64,000 nt of DNA from the NCBI GenBank assembly GCA_964531095.1, contig CAZHED010000010.1, positions 1-64,000 on the forward strand. Direction: 5' to 3'. The notes beneath the pieces are model-generated. The model ran no database searches. It had not been told where the DNA came from and saw nothing but the letters and a program-made list of their open reading frames with translations. Positions within the stretch are counted from its first letter, which is position 1; the number at the start of each line of letters is the position of its first letter. The DNA is from Palsa-1150 sp964531095 (GTDB taxonomy: Bacteria; Myxococcota_A; Polyangia; Polyangiales; Polyangiaceae). A program made the translations under genes and the position numbers. Below, in pieces: positions 1-8,655 of the stretch.

Positions 1-1136
1 CTCCCTGCGTCAACTCCCAGGGCTCCCACGGCTGCGGCCCCCCCGGCATGACCACGTGCATGCAGGGCCAGAAGCCTGGGATTGGGATGGGAATCTCGGT
101 GGACCAGGTCTACGCGCAGGCACTCGGCACGGCGACCCGGATCCCTTCGTTGCAGATCAGCGGAACGGACTCGACGTTTTCCGACACCGGGTATCCGGCG
201 GTCTACAACGGTACGACCGCCTGGGCCAGCGCGACGCAACCGCTGTCCCCCGTCGCCAACGCGGGTCTCATCTTCGACCAGCTGTTCTCCGGGGTGACGA
301 CCGCCACGACGATGGCCAATCCGGCCGCGGCGGCGGCGCTGGCGAAACGCAAGGCGCTTCGGAAGAGCGTTCTCGACGACGTCCTGGCCGAGGCCACCTC
401 GCTCAGGGGGCGGCTCGGAAAGACCGACCAGGTCAAAGTCGACGAATACTTGTCGAGCGTCCGGGCGGCTGAGACCATGGTCACCCAGTCGATGTCGACC
501 ACGACGTCGACCTGCAGTCCCGGGGCATTGACCAGGCCCGCGTTCACCGCCGGGCCGGACACCAACGGCAACGGGGCGAAGATCTTCGACCCGCCGACGT
601 ACACGGCAATGATCATCAACCTGATGGTGCTTGCCTTCCAGTGCGACGCGACGAGGGTCATCAGCTACCAGCAGATGAACGGGGGCCACTCGTCGTATTC
701 GAGCTTTCCCTGGCTCAACATCAACAAGGACCACCACGGCATGTCGCACCACAACGGCAATGCCGCGACGGGCGCGCTCCTCGCGCAGGTCGAACAGTGG
801 GAAATCTCGATGTTTGCGTCGTTTCTCTCCAAGCTCGATGCGATCAGCGAAGGCAGCGGAACGGTTCTCGACAACAGCCTCATCTTCCTGTCGAGCGAGC
901 TTTCCGATGGCAACGGCCACAACCAGGGAGCCACGACGTACGCAGGGTTTACGGCACCGACCGGGAAGCCGATTCTGTTGGCTGGTAGCGCCGGCCAGAA
1001 GATCAAAACCGGCCGTCACGCGATCTACAACAATGACCTCCAGGCCAATCTTTTCATCTCCCTTCTGAACACGCTGGGAGTGCCGACGACCAAGTTCGGA
1101 ATGAACGGGACGGCGCCGCTCACCGGGCTGACCTGA
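1..1136 (+). CDS. DUF1552 domain-containing protein, 5' end missing
   Basis: The reading frame is open from the left edge (codons in phase with base 3), so the ATG at 48 is internal and the true start lies outside the window. The visible part carries HGCGPPG, then SVDQVYAQALG, FDQLFSG and a helical stretch ending in VDEYLSSVRAAE, followed by a C-terminal half with MNGGHSSYSSFPWL and HHGMSHHNGN. This order matches the DUF1552 family, secreted proteins of unknown function common in Myxococcota and Planctomycetota and often encoded beside DUF1588/1592/1595 proteins. That partner would lie upstream, outside the window. A strong terminator follows the stop. No catalytic function is established for the family. 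Confidence 0.88.
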   Translation, partial: PCVNSQGSHGCGPPGMTTCMQGQKPGIGMGISVDQVYAQALGTATRIPSLQISGTDSTFSDTGYPAVYNGTTAWASATQPLSPVANAGLIFDQLFSGVTTATTMANPAAAAALAKRKALRKSVLDDVLAEATSLRGRLGKTDQVKVDEYLSSVRAAETMVTQSMSTTTSTCSPGALTRPAFTAGPDTNGNGAKIFDPPTYTAMIINLMVLAFQCDATRVISYQQMNGGHSSYSSFPWLNINKDHHGMSHHNGNAATGALLAQVEQWEISMFASFLSKLDAISEGSGTVLDNSLIFLSSELSDGNGHNQGATTYAGFTAPTGKPILLAGSAGQKIKTGRHAIYNNDLQANLFISLLNTLGVPTTKFGMNGTAPLTGLT

Positions 1137-1179
1137 GAGCGCGGGCGCTCTAGGACGATATCCGTCCGGGTGCCGAGAC

Positions 1180-1218
1180 AAGGGCCCACCGGCTTCGCCG
1201 CCGGGGGGCCCTTTTTTC
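1180..1218 (+). terminator. Rho-independent terminator after the DUF1552 gene
   Basis: AGGGCCC (1181-1187) pairs with GGGCCCT (1206-1212). A second inner GC-rich pairing CCGGC/GCCGG closes around a TTCG-containing loop, and a run of six T follows at 1212-1217. It sits 45 bases after the DUF1552 stop. In the other direction there is no T-tract, so it appears to serve the plus strand only. Confidence 0.85.
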
Positions 1219-1237
1219 GTTTTCTTGCGCCGCGGCA

Positions 1238-2227
1238 CTACTTGACCACCGGCCTAAGGATGGCCTTCCCGTCTTTGACGACCACCTCGAAGTCGACTGG
1301 CCGCCCGAGCTTCTGGCGCAGCCTGGCGCTCGACTCGCGCAGGCTTCGGGCGACGGCGTCGTAGGTTATCGCCGCAGTGGATTCGTTCTGGCGTCGCTTG
1401 GCGTCCACGTATTGCGCGTAGAGGTGGCGGACGCGCTCGTCAGGAAGAAGATCCGCCGCTTTCTGGCTTGGCTGCGGCGAAGCCCTCGGGGCCCCTTCCA
1501 CGCGGCGAATGGGGGGGGCCACTCCGGGAGAGGCGGGCGTCGGTGGGATTGCGGGTCGCGGCGCGGGGGGCCGCGGCGGCGAGGATGCCGCCAGCGTGTT
1601 CGGGCGCTGTGCGGATACTTCCGGGGAAGGCGGCCGCGGGGTGCGAAGCGGAGGCGGCCGCGGGGTGCGAAGCGGAGGCGGCCTTGGTGTCCTGACGGGG
1701 GGAGTGAGTGCCTGCGGTCCGCGTACGACGGGTCGGGGCAATGCGGGGGGCGGGCGAAGCGGGGTACGGCGTGGGGACGCGGGCTCTTCGTCCAGCTCGA
1801 CGTCTGCGTCCGCCAGGACCTCCGCGGGAGCAAACTCTCGATCGAGCTCCGCGAGCTCGGCGGCAAGCGACCGGTCGGGTCCGGGTGGCGCGGACGGCGG
1901 TCGTACGCTTTGCCGCTTGGTCCCGAAGCGGCGCTGCGCTCGGATCACGTGCCGCCGGTATGTGCCGTTCTCGATGTCACGGCAGATGCGCTGCCAGTGC
2001 GTTTGGTACGTGTTGTAGCGCTGAAGCAGCATCTGGAAGCGAAAGCGGAGCGCGGTATTGCGAATCTGCTCCTTGCGCAGAACGTAGATACGCCGGTCGA
2101 CGTCCTTGCGAGGGACCGTCGGCTCGAGCTTCTCAATTCCCATGAAATATTGCTCGTACAGCGATCGAAGTCGGTCGACCGCGATCTCGAGGTCCCCGAC
2201 CAGCTTCTCGACGTCAGTCTGCTCCAC
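1238..2227 (-). CDS. Myxobacterial conserved protein, MXAN_5187 C-terminal-like
   Basis: 329 aa in three parts. Residues 1-105 are a charged helical domain (LVGDLEIAVDRLRSLYEQYF, then MLLQRYNTYQTHWQRI). About 130 residues follow that are rich in Pro/Arg/Ala (RTPRPPPLRTPRPPPLRTPR) and look disordered. A compact C-terminal domain (LLPDERVRHLYAQYVDAKRR, LRQKLGRPVDFEVVVKDGKA) ends the protein. I recall this C-terminal block as the myxobacterial MXAN_5187 C-terminal family; its function is unknown to me. It lies 10 bp downstream of the lipoprotein gene 2238-3047, probably in the same transcript. There is no signal peptide, so it is likely cytoplasmic. The central region contains a 24-bp direct repeat. 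Confidence 0.7.
   Translation of the reverse strand: MEQTDVEKLVGDLEIAVDRLRSLYEQYFMGIEKLEPTVPRKDVDRRIYVLRKEQIRNTALRFRFQMLLQRYNTYQTHWQRICRDIENGTYRRHVIRAQRRFGTKRQSVRPPSAPPGPDRSLAAELAELDREFAPAEVLADADVELDEEPASPRRTPLRPPPALPRPVVRGPQALTPPVRTPRPPPLRTPRPPPLRTPRPPSPEVSAQRPNTLAASSPPRPPAPRPAIPPTPASPGVAPPIRRVEGAPRASPQPSQKAADLLPDERVRHLYAQYVDAKRRQNESTAAITYDAVARSLRESSARLRQKLGRPVDFEVVVKDGKAILRPVVK
1631..1678. repeat. Two-copy 24-bp direct repeat inside the Pro-rich linker
   Basis: Two identical 24-bp units (1631-1654 and 1655-1678), each beginning CGGCCGCGGGGTGCG, lie head to tail. They encode the duplicated PPPLRTPR segments of the minus-strand protein. The unit is a multiple of three, so copy-number change would keep the frame. 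Confidence 0.85.
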
Positions 2228-2237
2228 TTGCGCTGCC

Positions 2238-3047
2238 TCAAGGCAACGGCACGATCCGGACGTTGTCGAAGCAGACCTTCACTTCCCAGTCATTGAAGCC
2301 GAAGTGCTCGTGCCCGACACCCGCGAGCGGCGCGGAGTCCGGATACGAGAGCATCTCGTTTCCGTCGACCCACCACTTGACCGTCTTGCCGTCTGCCCGT
2401 TCGACCTTGAATCGGTAAAGCTGCCCCGCGACAACCGGTTTCTCACGCGGATCGTCGGAGCTCGGATCGACCGTGATCTCTTTGCGGTCGCCGCCATGCT
2501 CGTTCATGCGCGCCAGCACGTGAAACTTGTTGTGCCAGCCACCGAAGATCGTCAGGTAGCTGGTCGCGTTCGTGTAGGAAAGGGCCGTCGCGGAGGACAG
2601 ACCGTCTCCCCAGCACTCGGCCTTGATGTCACCGTCCGTGGCGTCGCTGACGGCGTCGAACTCGATGCGCGCGTTCACGGGAAGTACCCGCTTGAGCCAA
2701 ACGCCGTGGTTGTGGGCGTGATCGCCGCAGAGGCGACCGCCTTCGAGCCGCCATGTGTTGGGCGCAGTGGCGATCCAGTCGCGGCCGGGGTCCACCGCCG
2801 GGGCCGACGTTGCCGGAGCCGTTGCGCTCGCCGTGGGGATAGGGCCCGCCGGGCGATCGAAGGAATCCTCGAACGGCGCCCGCAGCAGTTCGACCGTGGG
2901 GCTCGCGGTTGCCGGACCACGCGGTGGTGCAGCGGTCGGGCGAATCTCCGCCGGGGCCGAGGTTCCGCCGTCTGGCCCTGCGCTCCCCGACGGTACGCAA
3001 CCGGCCACAGCGAAACCGACGATCCATGCGCTCGAACGAGGTTTCAT
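2238..3047 (-). CDS. Secreted lipoprotein with a concanavalin/LamG-like C-terminal domain
   Basis: About 269 aa. The N-terminus MKPRSSAWIVGFAVAGC ends in a lipobox (VAGC) followed by a Gly/Ser/Pro/Ala-rich spacer. From about residue 95 a beta-rich domain starts at FEDSFDRPAG, continues through NTWRLEGGRLCGD and LYRFKVERADGKTVKWWVDG, and ends in FDNVRIVPLP. This layout resembles the DUF1080/LamG-like jelly-roll domains that bind or process glycans; no catalytic residues can be assigned by eye. The ATG at 3047 is preferred over the adjacent GTG at 3050. The next gene starts 10 bp downstream. Lipid anchoring is inferred from the lipobox. Confidence 0.7.
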   Translation of the reverse strand: MKPRSSAWIVGFAVAGCVPSGSAGPDGGTSAPAEIRPTAAPPRGPATASPTVELLRAPFEDSFDRPAGPIPTASATAPATSAPAVDPGRDWIATAPNTWRLEGGRLCGDHAHNHGVWLKRVLPVNARIEFDAVSDATDGDIKAECWGDGLSSATALSYTNATSYLTIFGGWHNKFHVLARMNEHGGDRKEITVDPSSDDPREKPVVAGQLYRFKVERADGKTVKWWVDGNEMLSYPDSAPLAGVGHEHFGFNDWEVKVCFDNVRIVPLP

Positions 3048-3133
3048 CACGGTAACGGATCTACCATAGCGCTCCCTGGCTTCGCCCGGGCCTGCGGACT
3101 AGTTTTCTTGTACACAGAGGCGCGGAAAAAAGC

Positions 3134-4600
3134 ATGCACCCGATCCTGTTTCGCATTCCCCTGCCGCACATGCCGCTCAAGCTCTGGTGGCTCCTCGCTG
3201 CGGTCGCCGCGATAGCGCTCGTTTTCGCTTCCCTCGCGCTCGTTCGGCGAGACAAAAGCGGCGCGCTGGGCGCTGCCGTCGTCGCGCTCGTGGCGGGGGC
3301 AGCCGGATACAGTCTTCGAGCGGTCTCCTACGAGGCGCTGAGCCTGCCCATTTATGCGTACGGGGTCATGCTCGGCCTTTCGCTCGTCGTCGGCTGGTAC
3401 CTCGCCCTACCGCTCGCGGAGAAGGACGGATTGCCCAAGGAGACGATGGCCAACTGCTACGTCGTAACTGCGCTCGCGGCTCTCGCCGGCTCGCGGGTCC
3501 TTTACACGATCACCAACCCCGAGGAGTTCAAGTCGGTCTGGGACCTTTTCGCGCTGCGCAATGGCGGGTTGGTCGCCTACGGCGGATTCATCGGCGGCCT
3601 TCTCGGAAGCTGGGCCTACCTCTCGTCGAAGAAGATTCGCCTGCTCGCATGGGCTGACGATGCCGTTCCGAGCCTCGCTTCGGGGCTTCTGATCACGCGC
3701 ATCGGCTGCTACCTCTTCGGTTGCGACTTCGGCAAGCGATTGTCCGATGACGCGCCCGGCTGGCTGAAGGCCCTGGGAACGTTCCCGCACTGGGCGGCGG
3801 GCACGCTGGTCAATGGGGAGGGAAGTCCGGCATACGTCCGACACGTGGACCTCTATCGCGGAACGCCCATGGAGTCGGAGCTGGCCCGGATGAACACGAG
3901 CTTCCCGGTGCATCCGACACAGCTTTACGAGTCGCTCGTCGGCCTCGTGCTTCTCGGCCTCTTGCTCTGGCAGCGGCAGTACACGCGCTTTCGCGGGCAG
4001 GTGTTCTTTCTTTTCGTCTTCGCTTACGGATTTCTCCGGTTCGTCCTGGAGCTCTGGCGCGACGACGTCGAGCGCGGCAGTTATGGCCCGACGTTCGACG
4101 CCCATCTGTACATTCCGTTCTGCCTGCTCCTGATGGCCTTCGGCTTCGTCTTCGGCATTTCCCTCGGCATCGTGAACGAGCGTGCGCGCACGTTCGTGCG
4201 GGTGGTTGCCTTTGTTCCGCCGGTCGCCGCGTACATCGCGCTCAAGCCCGCGTCGTTTGCGCAGACGGTCGCTTATCAGCTCTCGACCAGTCAGCTCATC
4301 GGCCTCTTGAGCGCTCTCGTGGTGGCGTACTTCTATGCGCGGTTCTGGGATGAGGCCCGCAAGAATCCGAGGCTCGCGATGAGCATCGGCGACGCCGAAG
4401 CGATCCGCAGGCTCAACGGGGAGCCGGTCGAAAACGAAGGGGAACGCGAGGAGGAAGAACAAGAGGAAGCGGGAGACGGAGACGATGCGGCCGTGCCGAA
4501 ACGACCCGTCGCCTCGCGCAAGAAGGCGACCAAAGGTGAGCCGACGGAAGACGAGGGGCACGCCCAAGGCGGGGCACAGCCGGAGCCGGGTACGACGTAG
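3134..4600 (+). CDS. Prolipoprotein diacylglyceryl transferase-like membrane protein (divergent Lgt)
   Basis: 488 aa, multi-pass. The Lgt fold shows in IYAYGVMLGLSLVVGWYLAL, LRNGGLVAYGGFIGG, HPTQLYESLVGL and AYGFLRFVLELWRDD, which match Lgt blocks including the C-terminal Tyr/Arg/Glu. Two key positions differ. The FHGG His (His103 in E. coli Lgt) is Tyr149 here, and the GRxGNF motif reads TRIGCYLFG, with Arg189 kept and Asn replaced by Cys192. The C-terminus adds extra hydrophobic segments and an acidic/basic cytoplasmic tail (about residues 425-488), so it is much longer than the usual ~290 aa. Family membership looks sure. Whether it transfers diacylglycerol to prolipoproteins or acts on another substrate is open. 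Confidence 0.78.
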   Translation: MHPILFRIPLPHMPLKLWWLLAAVAAIALVFASLALVRRDKSGALGAAVVALVAGAAGYSLRAVSYEALSLPIYAYGVMLGLSLVVGWYLALPLAEKDGLPKETMANCYVVTALAALAGSRVLYTITNPEEFKSVWDLFALRNGGLVAYGGFIGGLLGSWAYLSSKKIRLLAWADDAVPSLASGLLITRIGCYLFGCDFGKRLSDDAPGWLKALGTFPHWAAGTLVNGEGSPAYVRHVDLYRGTPMESELARMNTSFPVHPTQLYESLVGLVLLGLLLWQRQYTRFRGQVFFLFVFAYGFLRFVLELWRDDVERGSYGPTFDAHLYIPFCLLLMAFGFVFGISLGIVNERARTFVRVVAFVPPVAAYIALKPASFAQTVAYQLSTSQLIGLLSALVVAYFYARFWDEARKNPRLAMSIGDAEAIRRLNGEPVENEGEREEEEQEEAGDGDDAAVPKRPVASRKKATKGEPTEDEGHAQGGAQPEPGTT

Positions 4601-4758
4601 TCTGCGAGCTCGCTCGGGCTCGCGCCGCCGGCCGTCACCGGCGTTCATTGGCGGGCTGCCCCTCGCTGCCGCTTTTCGGCTGGGGGCGGCCGTCGCGCGC
4701 AAGACGGACGGCAAAGGACGAAAGCTGACCACTCCACGCCGCCGCGTTCCCGGATACG

Positions 4759-5640
4759 ATGACAGCGGCAATGCTGCGCGCAACCGTCTCGCTCGTCGTC
4801 TGCGCCACGGCGCTCTCAGTCGCTGCGCCCGTGCATGGGTTCTGCCGGACGACGACGACGCCGATTCCCGCAGGGTACGATCCCACGGCGACCGGCTGCA
4901 TCCCGGAGGGAACGCCGCTCGCTTGGCCCTCGATGCCCGTGACCTACGAGCTCGAGCAGGAGGCCAGCTCGCAGGTAACGTTCGCGGATGCGACCGCGAT
5001 CTTGGACCGCTCGTTCGCGAAGTGGTCGGCCGTGCAATGCTCGCCGACGGCTCCCACAGACCACCCGGGCATCACCTTCCGAAACACGGGGCCGACCGAT
5101 TCCGGCTACGCCAACTGCGAGGGGGGACCATGCGGCTTTACCGCCCAAACTGCTCCCCACGTGATCCTTTTCCGAGACCAAGGCTGGCCCTATACGGACC
5201 CAAGCAACACGCTGGCGCTGACCACCGTCACGTACGGCGTCGAGACGGGCCACATCTTCGCCGCCGACACTGAGATCAACTCGGCCCCCGGCCATGTACT
5301 TTCGACCACCATTCCGCCGCCCAGCGGCGCCTACTCGCTCGAAGCGATCGTGACGCACGAGTCCGGGCACTTCATCGGCCTCGCGCACTCGCAGTTCGAT
5401 ACCGCCGTGATGTACGCATTCTACCAGCCGGATGCGGTCACGCTGACGGCGGACGACGTGGCGGGGGTCTGCGCGGCGTATCCACCGCCAGGACCCTCGA
5501 AGGGGTGCTCGTGCCGCATGGCGAAGGGGGAGGGAGCAGCGGGGGCGGCAGCGGGGGCAATCGTTCTTGGAGCGGCGGCCGCTCGACGGAGGCGCCGTCG
5601 CGCTCCAAGCCGCGGGCCTCACCGTTCTCTTCGGCTGTGA
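4759..5640 (+). CDS. Matrixin-family zinc metalloprotease with MYXO-CTERM-like tail
   Basis: 293 aa. The N-terminal signal peptide runs through about residue 30 (LVVCATALSVAAPVHGF). The zinc site is HESGHFIGLAHS starting at His200, a complete HExxHxxGxxH metzincin motif, followed by a Met-turn candidate (AVMYAF). The C-terminus has Gly-Cys-Ser-Cys, a small-residue hydrophobic stretch (GAAAGAIVLGAAAA) and an Arg cluster, matching the MYXO-CTERM sorting signal processed by myxosortase in related bacteria. The product is therefore expected to be exported and anchored at the surface. The residues after the Arg cluster come from sequence next to tsaE, whose start codon overlaps this stop. Confidence 0.85.
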   Translation: MTAAMLRATVSLVVCATALSVAAPVHGFCRTTTTPIPAGYDPTATGCIPEGTPLAWPSMPVTYELEQEASSQVTFADATAILDRSFAKWSAVQCSPTAPTDHPGITFRNTGPTDSGYANCEGGPCGFTAQTAPHVILFRDQGWPYTDPSNTLALTTVTYGVETGHIFAADTEINSAPGHVLSTTIPPPSGAYSLEAIVTHESGHFIGLAHSQFDTAVMYAFYQPDAVTLTADDVAGVCAAYPPPGPSKGCSCRMAKGEGAAGAAAGAIVLGAAAARRRRRRAPSRGPHRSLRL

Positions 5641-6101
5641 CCCCCGCCCCGACTCGCACGTTGCGATCGCGCCGCGATACGCGCGCGCTCGGCGGAGCCA
5701 TCGCGCGAGTCCTCGCTCCTGGCGATCTCGTCATCTTGTCGGGAGACCTGGGGGCCGGCAAGACGTTCCTCGTTCGGGCCATGGCGCGCGCCCTGCGCGT
5801 GCCACAGCCCATCACTAGCCCAACGTTTTCGCTCGTGCAGGAGTATGCGACTGCGCGCGCGCCGCTCGTTCATGCCGACCTCTATCGATTGCGCGGGGAT
5901 GGCGCGCGCCTCGGCGTCGAAGTCGCGCGGCTGGGTCTGCGCGAGCGACGCGGGGAAGGGGCGTTCGTCGTCGTCGAGTGGGGCGAAGATGCGCTCGAGG
6001 CTCTGGGCGGCCCGCCCGAGCTATGGGTATCGCTCGCCATCGCGGGGGAGCACGAGCGCACCGCGGTGCTCACCGGATCGCGTGCGGGTGATATCGTCTG
6101 A
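5637..6101 (+). CDS. tsaE: tRNA N6-threonylcarbamoyladenosine synthesis ATPase TsaE
   Basis: 154 aa from the GTG at 5637, which overlaps the protease stop (GTGA). TsaE is the P-loop ATPase that works with TsaB, TsaC/TsaC2 and TsaD to make the universal t6A37 modification on ANN-decoding tRNAs. Visible motifs are GDLGAGKTFLVRA (Walker A, Lys42), PTFSLVQEY and HADLYRL, in the family order. The frame is open further upstream to 5505, but that part lies wholly inside the protease gene and is Gly/Ser-rich, so the GTG is the better start and gives the usual TsaE length. The PHP protein gene starts directly after the stop. Confidence 0.9.
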   Translation: MTPAPTRTLRSRRDTRALGGAIARVLAPGDLVILSGDLGAGKTFLVRAMARALRVPQPITSPTFSLVQEYATARAPLVHADLYRLRGDGARLGVEVARLGLRERRGEGAFVVVEWGEDALEALGGPPELWVSLAIAGEHERTAVLTGSRAGDIV

Positions 6102-8561
6102 ATGCCCATGCCGCGTCCACGCCGAACCATGGGCGAGCTGATCGCGATGGGTGTCATCGCAGGCATGATCGCGTTCGGCCTAGCGTATGCCGCTCGCCCC
6201 CACGGCGTCGTTCGATCGCCGGTGCGTGCAGGAACGGTGCTCGAAACGCGAACGGCCAGCTTCGAGCTTCACCCCGGCACGGCACGGGTGACCGTTCGCA
6301 GCCGGGACGGCGCGGTGTCCCGAGACGTCGAACTGGCGCTGGTCGTCGATGGGGCCGTGCGTTCGGTCGCGATCGCTCGTGACGACTTGCGATCCGTCGC
6401 CGGCGCGCTTCGCGCGAGCATCCCTATCCCGGTCGGCGACGCCACGATCGAGGCGACGCTCGAGCTCCGCGTCGATCCGGCGGCCGACGCGATGTGGATC
6501 GTGCTCAGCGCACGGCCGAATGTCATCGAAGGGTCCCACACGGTCGCGCTTCGCGCGGAGTTGCCGAGCGAGGGGCAGGTCGTCTTCGTCTCGGGGGTCG
6601 GACAGATCGCCGACCGGGCGCTCGTCTCCGGCGGAGCGCTCCTCGTCGACGTGGAACCGCACCCGATTGGGATCGTCTCTTCCGCTGGGCTCATCGCCGT
6701 CGAAGCCATGCTCGACGAACCGAACGCCCAGGGAGAACCGACACGCGTGACGGCAACGAGCCCGGTGCGCACGTCCACCGAGGACGGGCGCCTGGCGGAC
6801 CTTCGGATCGCCGTGGGCGCCTCCAGCACCGCCATCTGGCGCACCCTGTTCGAGAGCGCCGGCCTTGCCACAGCGCCCGTGCGCGGGCACGTGGCGGGGA
6901 CGAACGAGCGGGCGCTCGTCATCGGCCGAGATGCCCAGGGCGTTCCTCAAGTGCGCGCGCTCGCCGCGGAGGGGGGCGCCTTCCAGATCGACGCACCGAC
7001 GAACATCGTGCAGTGGTACGCGGCCATCGATCCGGGCCGCGCAAGCAGTCTTGCCTCGTTCGTTCCGGGAACACCGCACGACCTCGTCCTCGATGTCTCC
7101 CCCGGTGGAGAGCTCCACGTCTCGATCGTCGATGCGGACGGCGGCAAGCCCCTCACGGCGCGCCTTCTCGTGCGCGGCATCGATGGTACGGTCGACCCGA
7201 GCTTCGGCCCCGATTACCGCGCTTCAGGCGCCGGACCCGTCATCGACGCACTGCGGGGCGATGTGTCGACTCCGCTTCCGTCCGGCCGGTACCGCGTCGC
7301 CGCGACCAAGGGACTCGAGTGGAGCATCGACGCCAAGATCGTGAACATCGTGCCGGGACGGGTGACCGAGGTGGCTCTCTCTCCGCGCCACGTCATCCCC
7401 ACGCCCGGGGTGCTCAGCTGCGATTTGCACGTGCACGCGCGCCCGAGCTTCGACTCGCCCGTGACCCCGGAAGACCGGGTGCTCTCGCTCGTGGCGGCCG
7501 GGATCGACTTCGCCGTACCGACCGAGCACAACGTCGTCGGCGACTACTCCTCCGCGATCGAGACGCTGGACCTGCGCGGCGACCTAATCAGCGTGCCGGG
7601 CGTCGAAGTGACCACCTACGGAAGGGGGTTCGGCCACTTCGGGGTCTTTCCCTATCCGCCGCAGGCGACGGTTCCGCCATTCAAGCACACGACGATGTCC
7701 GCGATTTTTCGCGCAGTTCGCGCGAGCGACCCAAACCGCTATTTCCAGCTCAACCATCCTCGGCTCCCGAAGGGGATCGGCTACTTTGCGAACATCGGGT
7801 TCGACCCCAAGGCGCCTCGCGCGCACATTCGGAGCCGCATCGATTTTGACGGCATCGAGGTTTACAACGGTTACGAGAGCGAGCAGCCGGAGCGCGTCGA
7901 CCGCGTGCTCCACGATTACTGGGGGCTGCTCGACTACGGCTGGCGCTACACGGCCACGGGCAGCAGCGATTCCCATCGCATTCAGTTTCGCTGGGCCGGC
8001 TACCCCCGCACGATGGTCACTGTGGACCCCCACCCGATGGAGGACGACGAGGGCAAGACGGTGGACCCGCTGGTCGTCGTCGCCAACATCAAGAAAGGGC
8101 ACGCAACGGTGACCAGCGGGCCAGTCATCGAGTTCGAGCTCGCCGGCGTCGCCCCGGGCGACGAGGCGCTGACCGCCGAAGACCCGCTGCATGGCCACCT
8201 GCGGGTTCGCGCGGCGCCGTGGGTGGACGTATCGCGCATCGAGGTCGTCGTCGGCGGGCACGTGGTCCAGACCTTCGACGTGCCGTCGCGCCCGACGCTT
8301 CTGGGCCCCGAAGAAGGCTCGCTCGAGGACGCTCGGGCGCGCACCGTCCGTTTCGATCGTGATATCGACGTGATGGTGGGTCCGGCCAACGGCTGGGTGC
8401 AGGTCATCGCACGCGGCGAGCGCCGTCTGGACGACGTGCTCCCGTTCATGCCAGTGCCGCCCCTTGCGTTCACGAACCCGGTGTACGTCGTTCGCCGCCC
8501 CGAGCCCCCGCCGCCCTTCCCTGGTGTGCCAGTCGAATCTGGCAAACGCGGTCCGCCGTGA
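6102..8561 (+). CDS. CehA/McbA-type PHP-domain metallohydrolase, membrane anchored
   Basis: 819 aa. The N-terminal hydrophobic segment (LIAMGVIAGMIAFGLAYAA) acts as a signal or anchor. About 400 residues of beta-rich sequence follow, then a C-terminal PHP domain with DLHVHA (Asp441, His443, His445), PTEHN, PGVEVTTYGRGFGHFGVFPY, LNHPRLPKG and GSSDSHR. These His/Asp motifs are the metal ligands of the PHP superfamily, and the arrangement matches the CehA/McbA branch, named for carbaryl hydrolases, in which most members have unknown substrates. The ATG follows the tsaE stop with no gap, so the two are co-transcribed. A phosphoesterase or hydrolase role outside the cytoplasmic membrane is likely. 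Confidence 0.82.
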   Translation: MPMPRPRRTMGELIAMGVIAGMIAFGLAYAARPHGVVRSPVRAGTVLETRTASFELHPGTARVTVRSRDGAVSRDVELALVVDGAVRSVAIARDDLRSVAGALRASIPIPVGDATIEATLELRVDPAADAMWIVLSARPNVIEGSHTVALRAELPSEGQVVFVSGVGQIADRALVSGGALLVDVEPHPIGIVSSAGLIAVEAMLDEPNAQGEPTRVTATSPVRTSTEDGRLADLRIAVGASSTAIWRTLFESAGLATAPVRGHVAGTNERALVIGRDAQGVPQVRALAAEGGAFQIDAPTNIVQWYAAIDPGRASSLASFVPGTPHDLVLDVSPGGELHVSIVDADGGKPLTARLLVRGIDGTVDPSFGPDYRASGAGPVIDALRGDVSTPLPSGRYRVAATKGLEWSIDAKIVNIVPGRVTEVALSPRHVIPTPGVLSCDLHVHARPSFDSPVTPEDRVLSLVAAGIDFAVPTEHNVVGDYSSAIETLDLRGDLISVPGVEVTTYGRGFGHFGVFPYPPQATVPPFKHTTMSAIFRAVRASDPNRYFQLNHPRLPKGIGYFANIGFDPKAPRAHIRSRIDFDGIEVYNGYESEQPERVDRVLHDYWGLLDYGWRYTATGSSDSHRIQFRWAGYPRTMVTVDPHPMEDDEGKTVDPLVVVANIKKGHATVTSGPVIEFELAGVAPGDEALTAEDPLHGHLRVRAAPWVDVSRIEVVVGGHVVQTFDVPSRPTLLGPEEGSLEDARARTVRFDRDIDVMVGPANGWVQVIARGERRLDDVLPFMPVPPLAFTNPVYVVRRPEPPPPFPGVPVESGKRGPP

Positions 8562-8655
8562 CCGGCGGGGGAGGGGAGCAACGGATGGGCAGCCAGGCGA
8601 GGCCGGGCGGGGGCTTGGTGAGGCGGCGACTGCGACCATTGCGGGGTCCGCTCCG

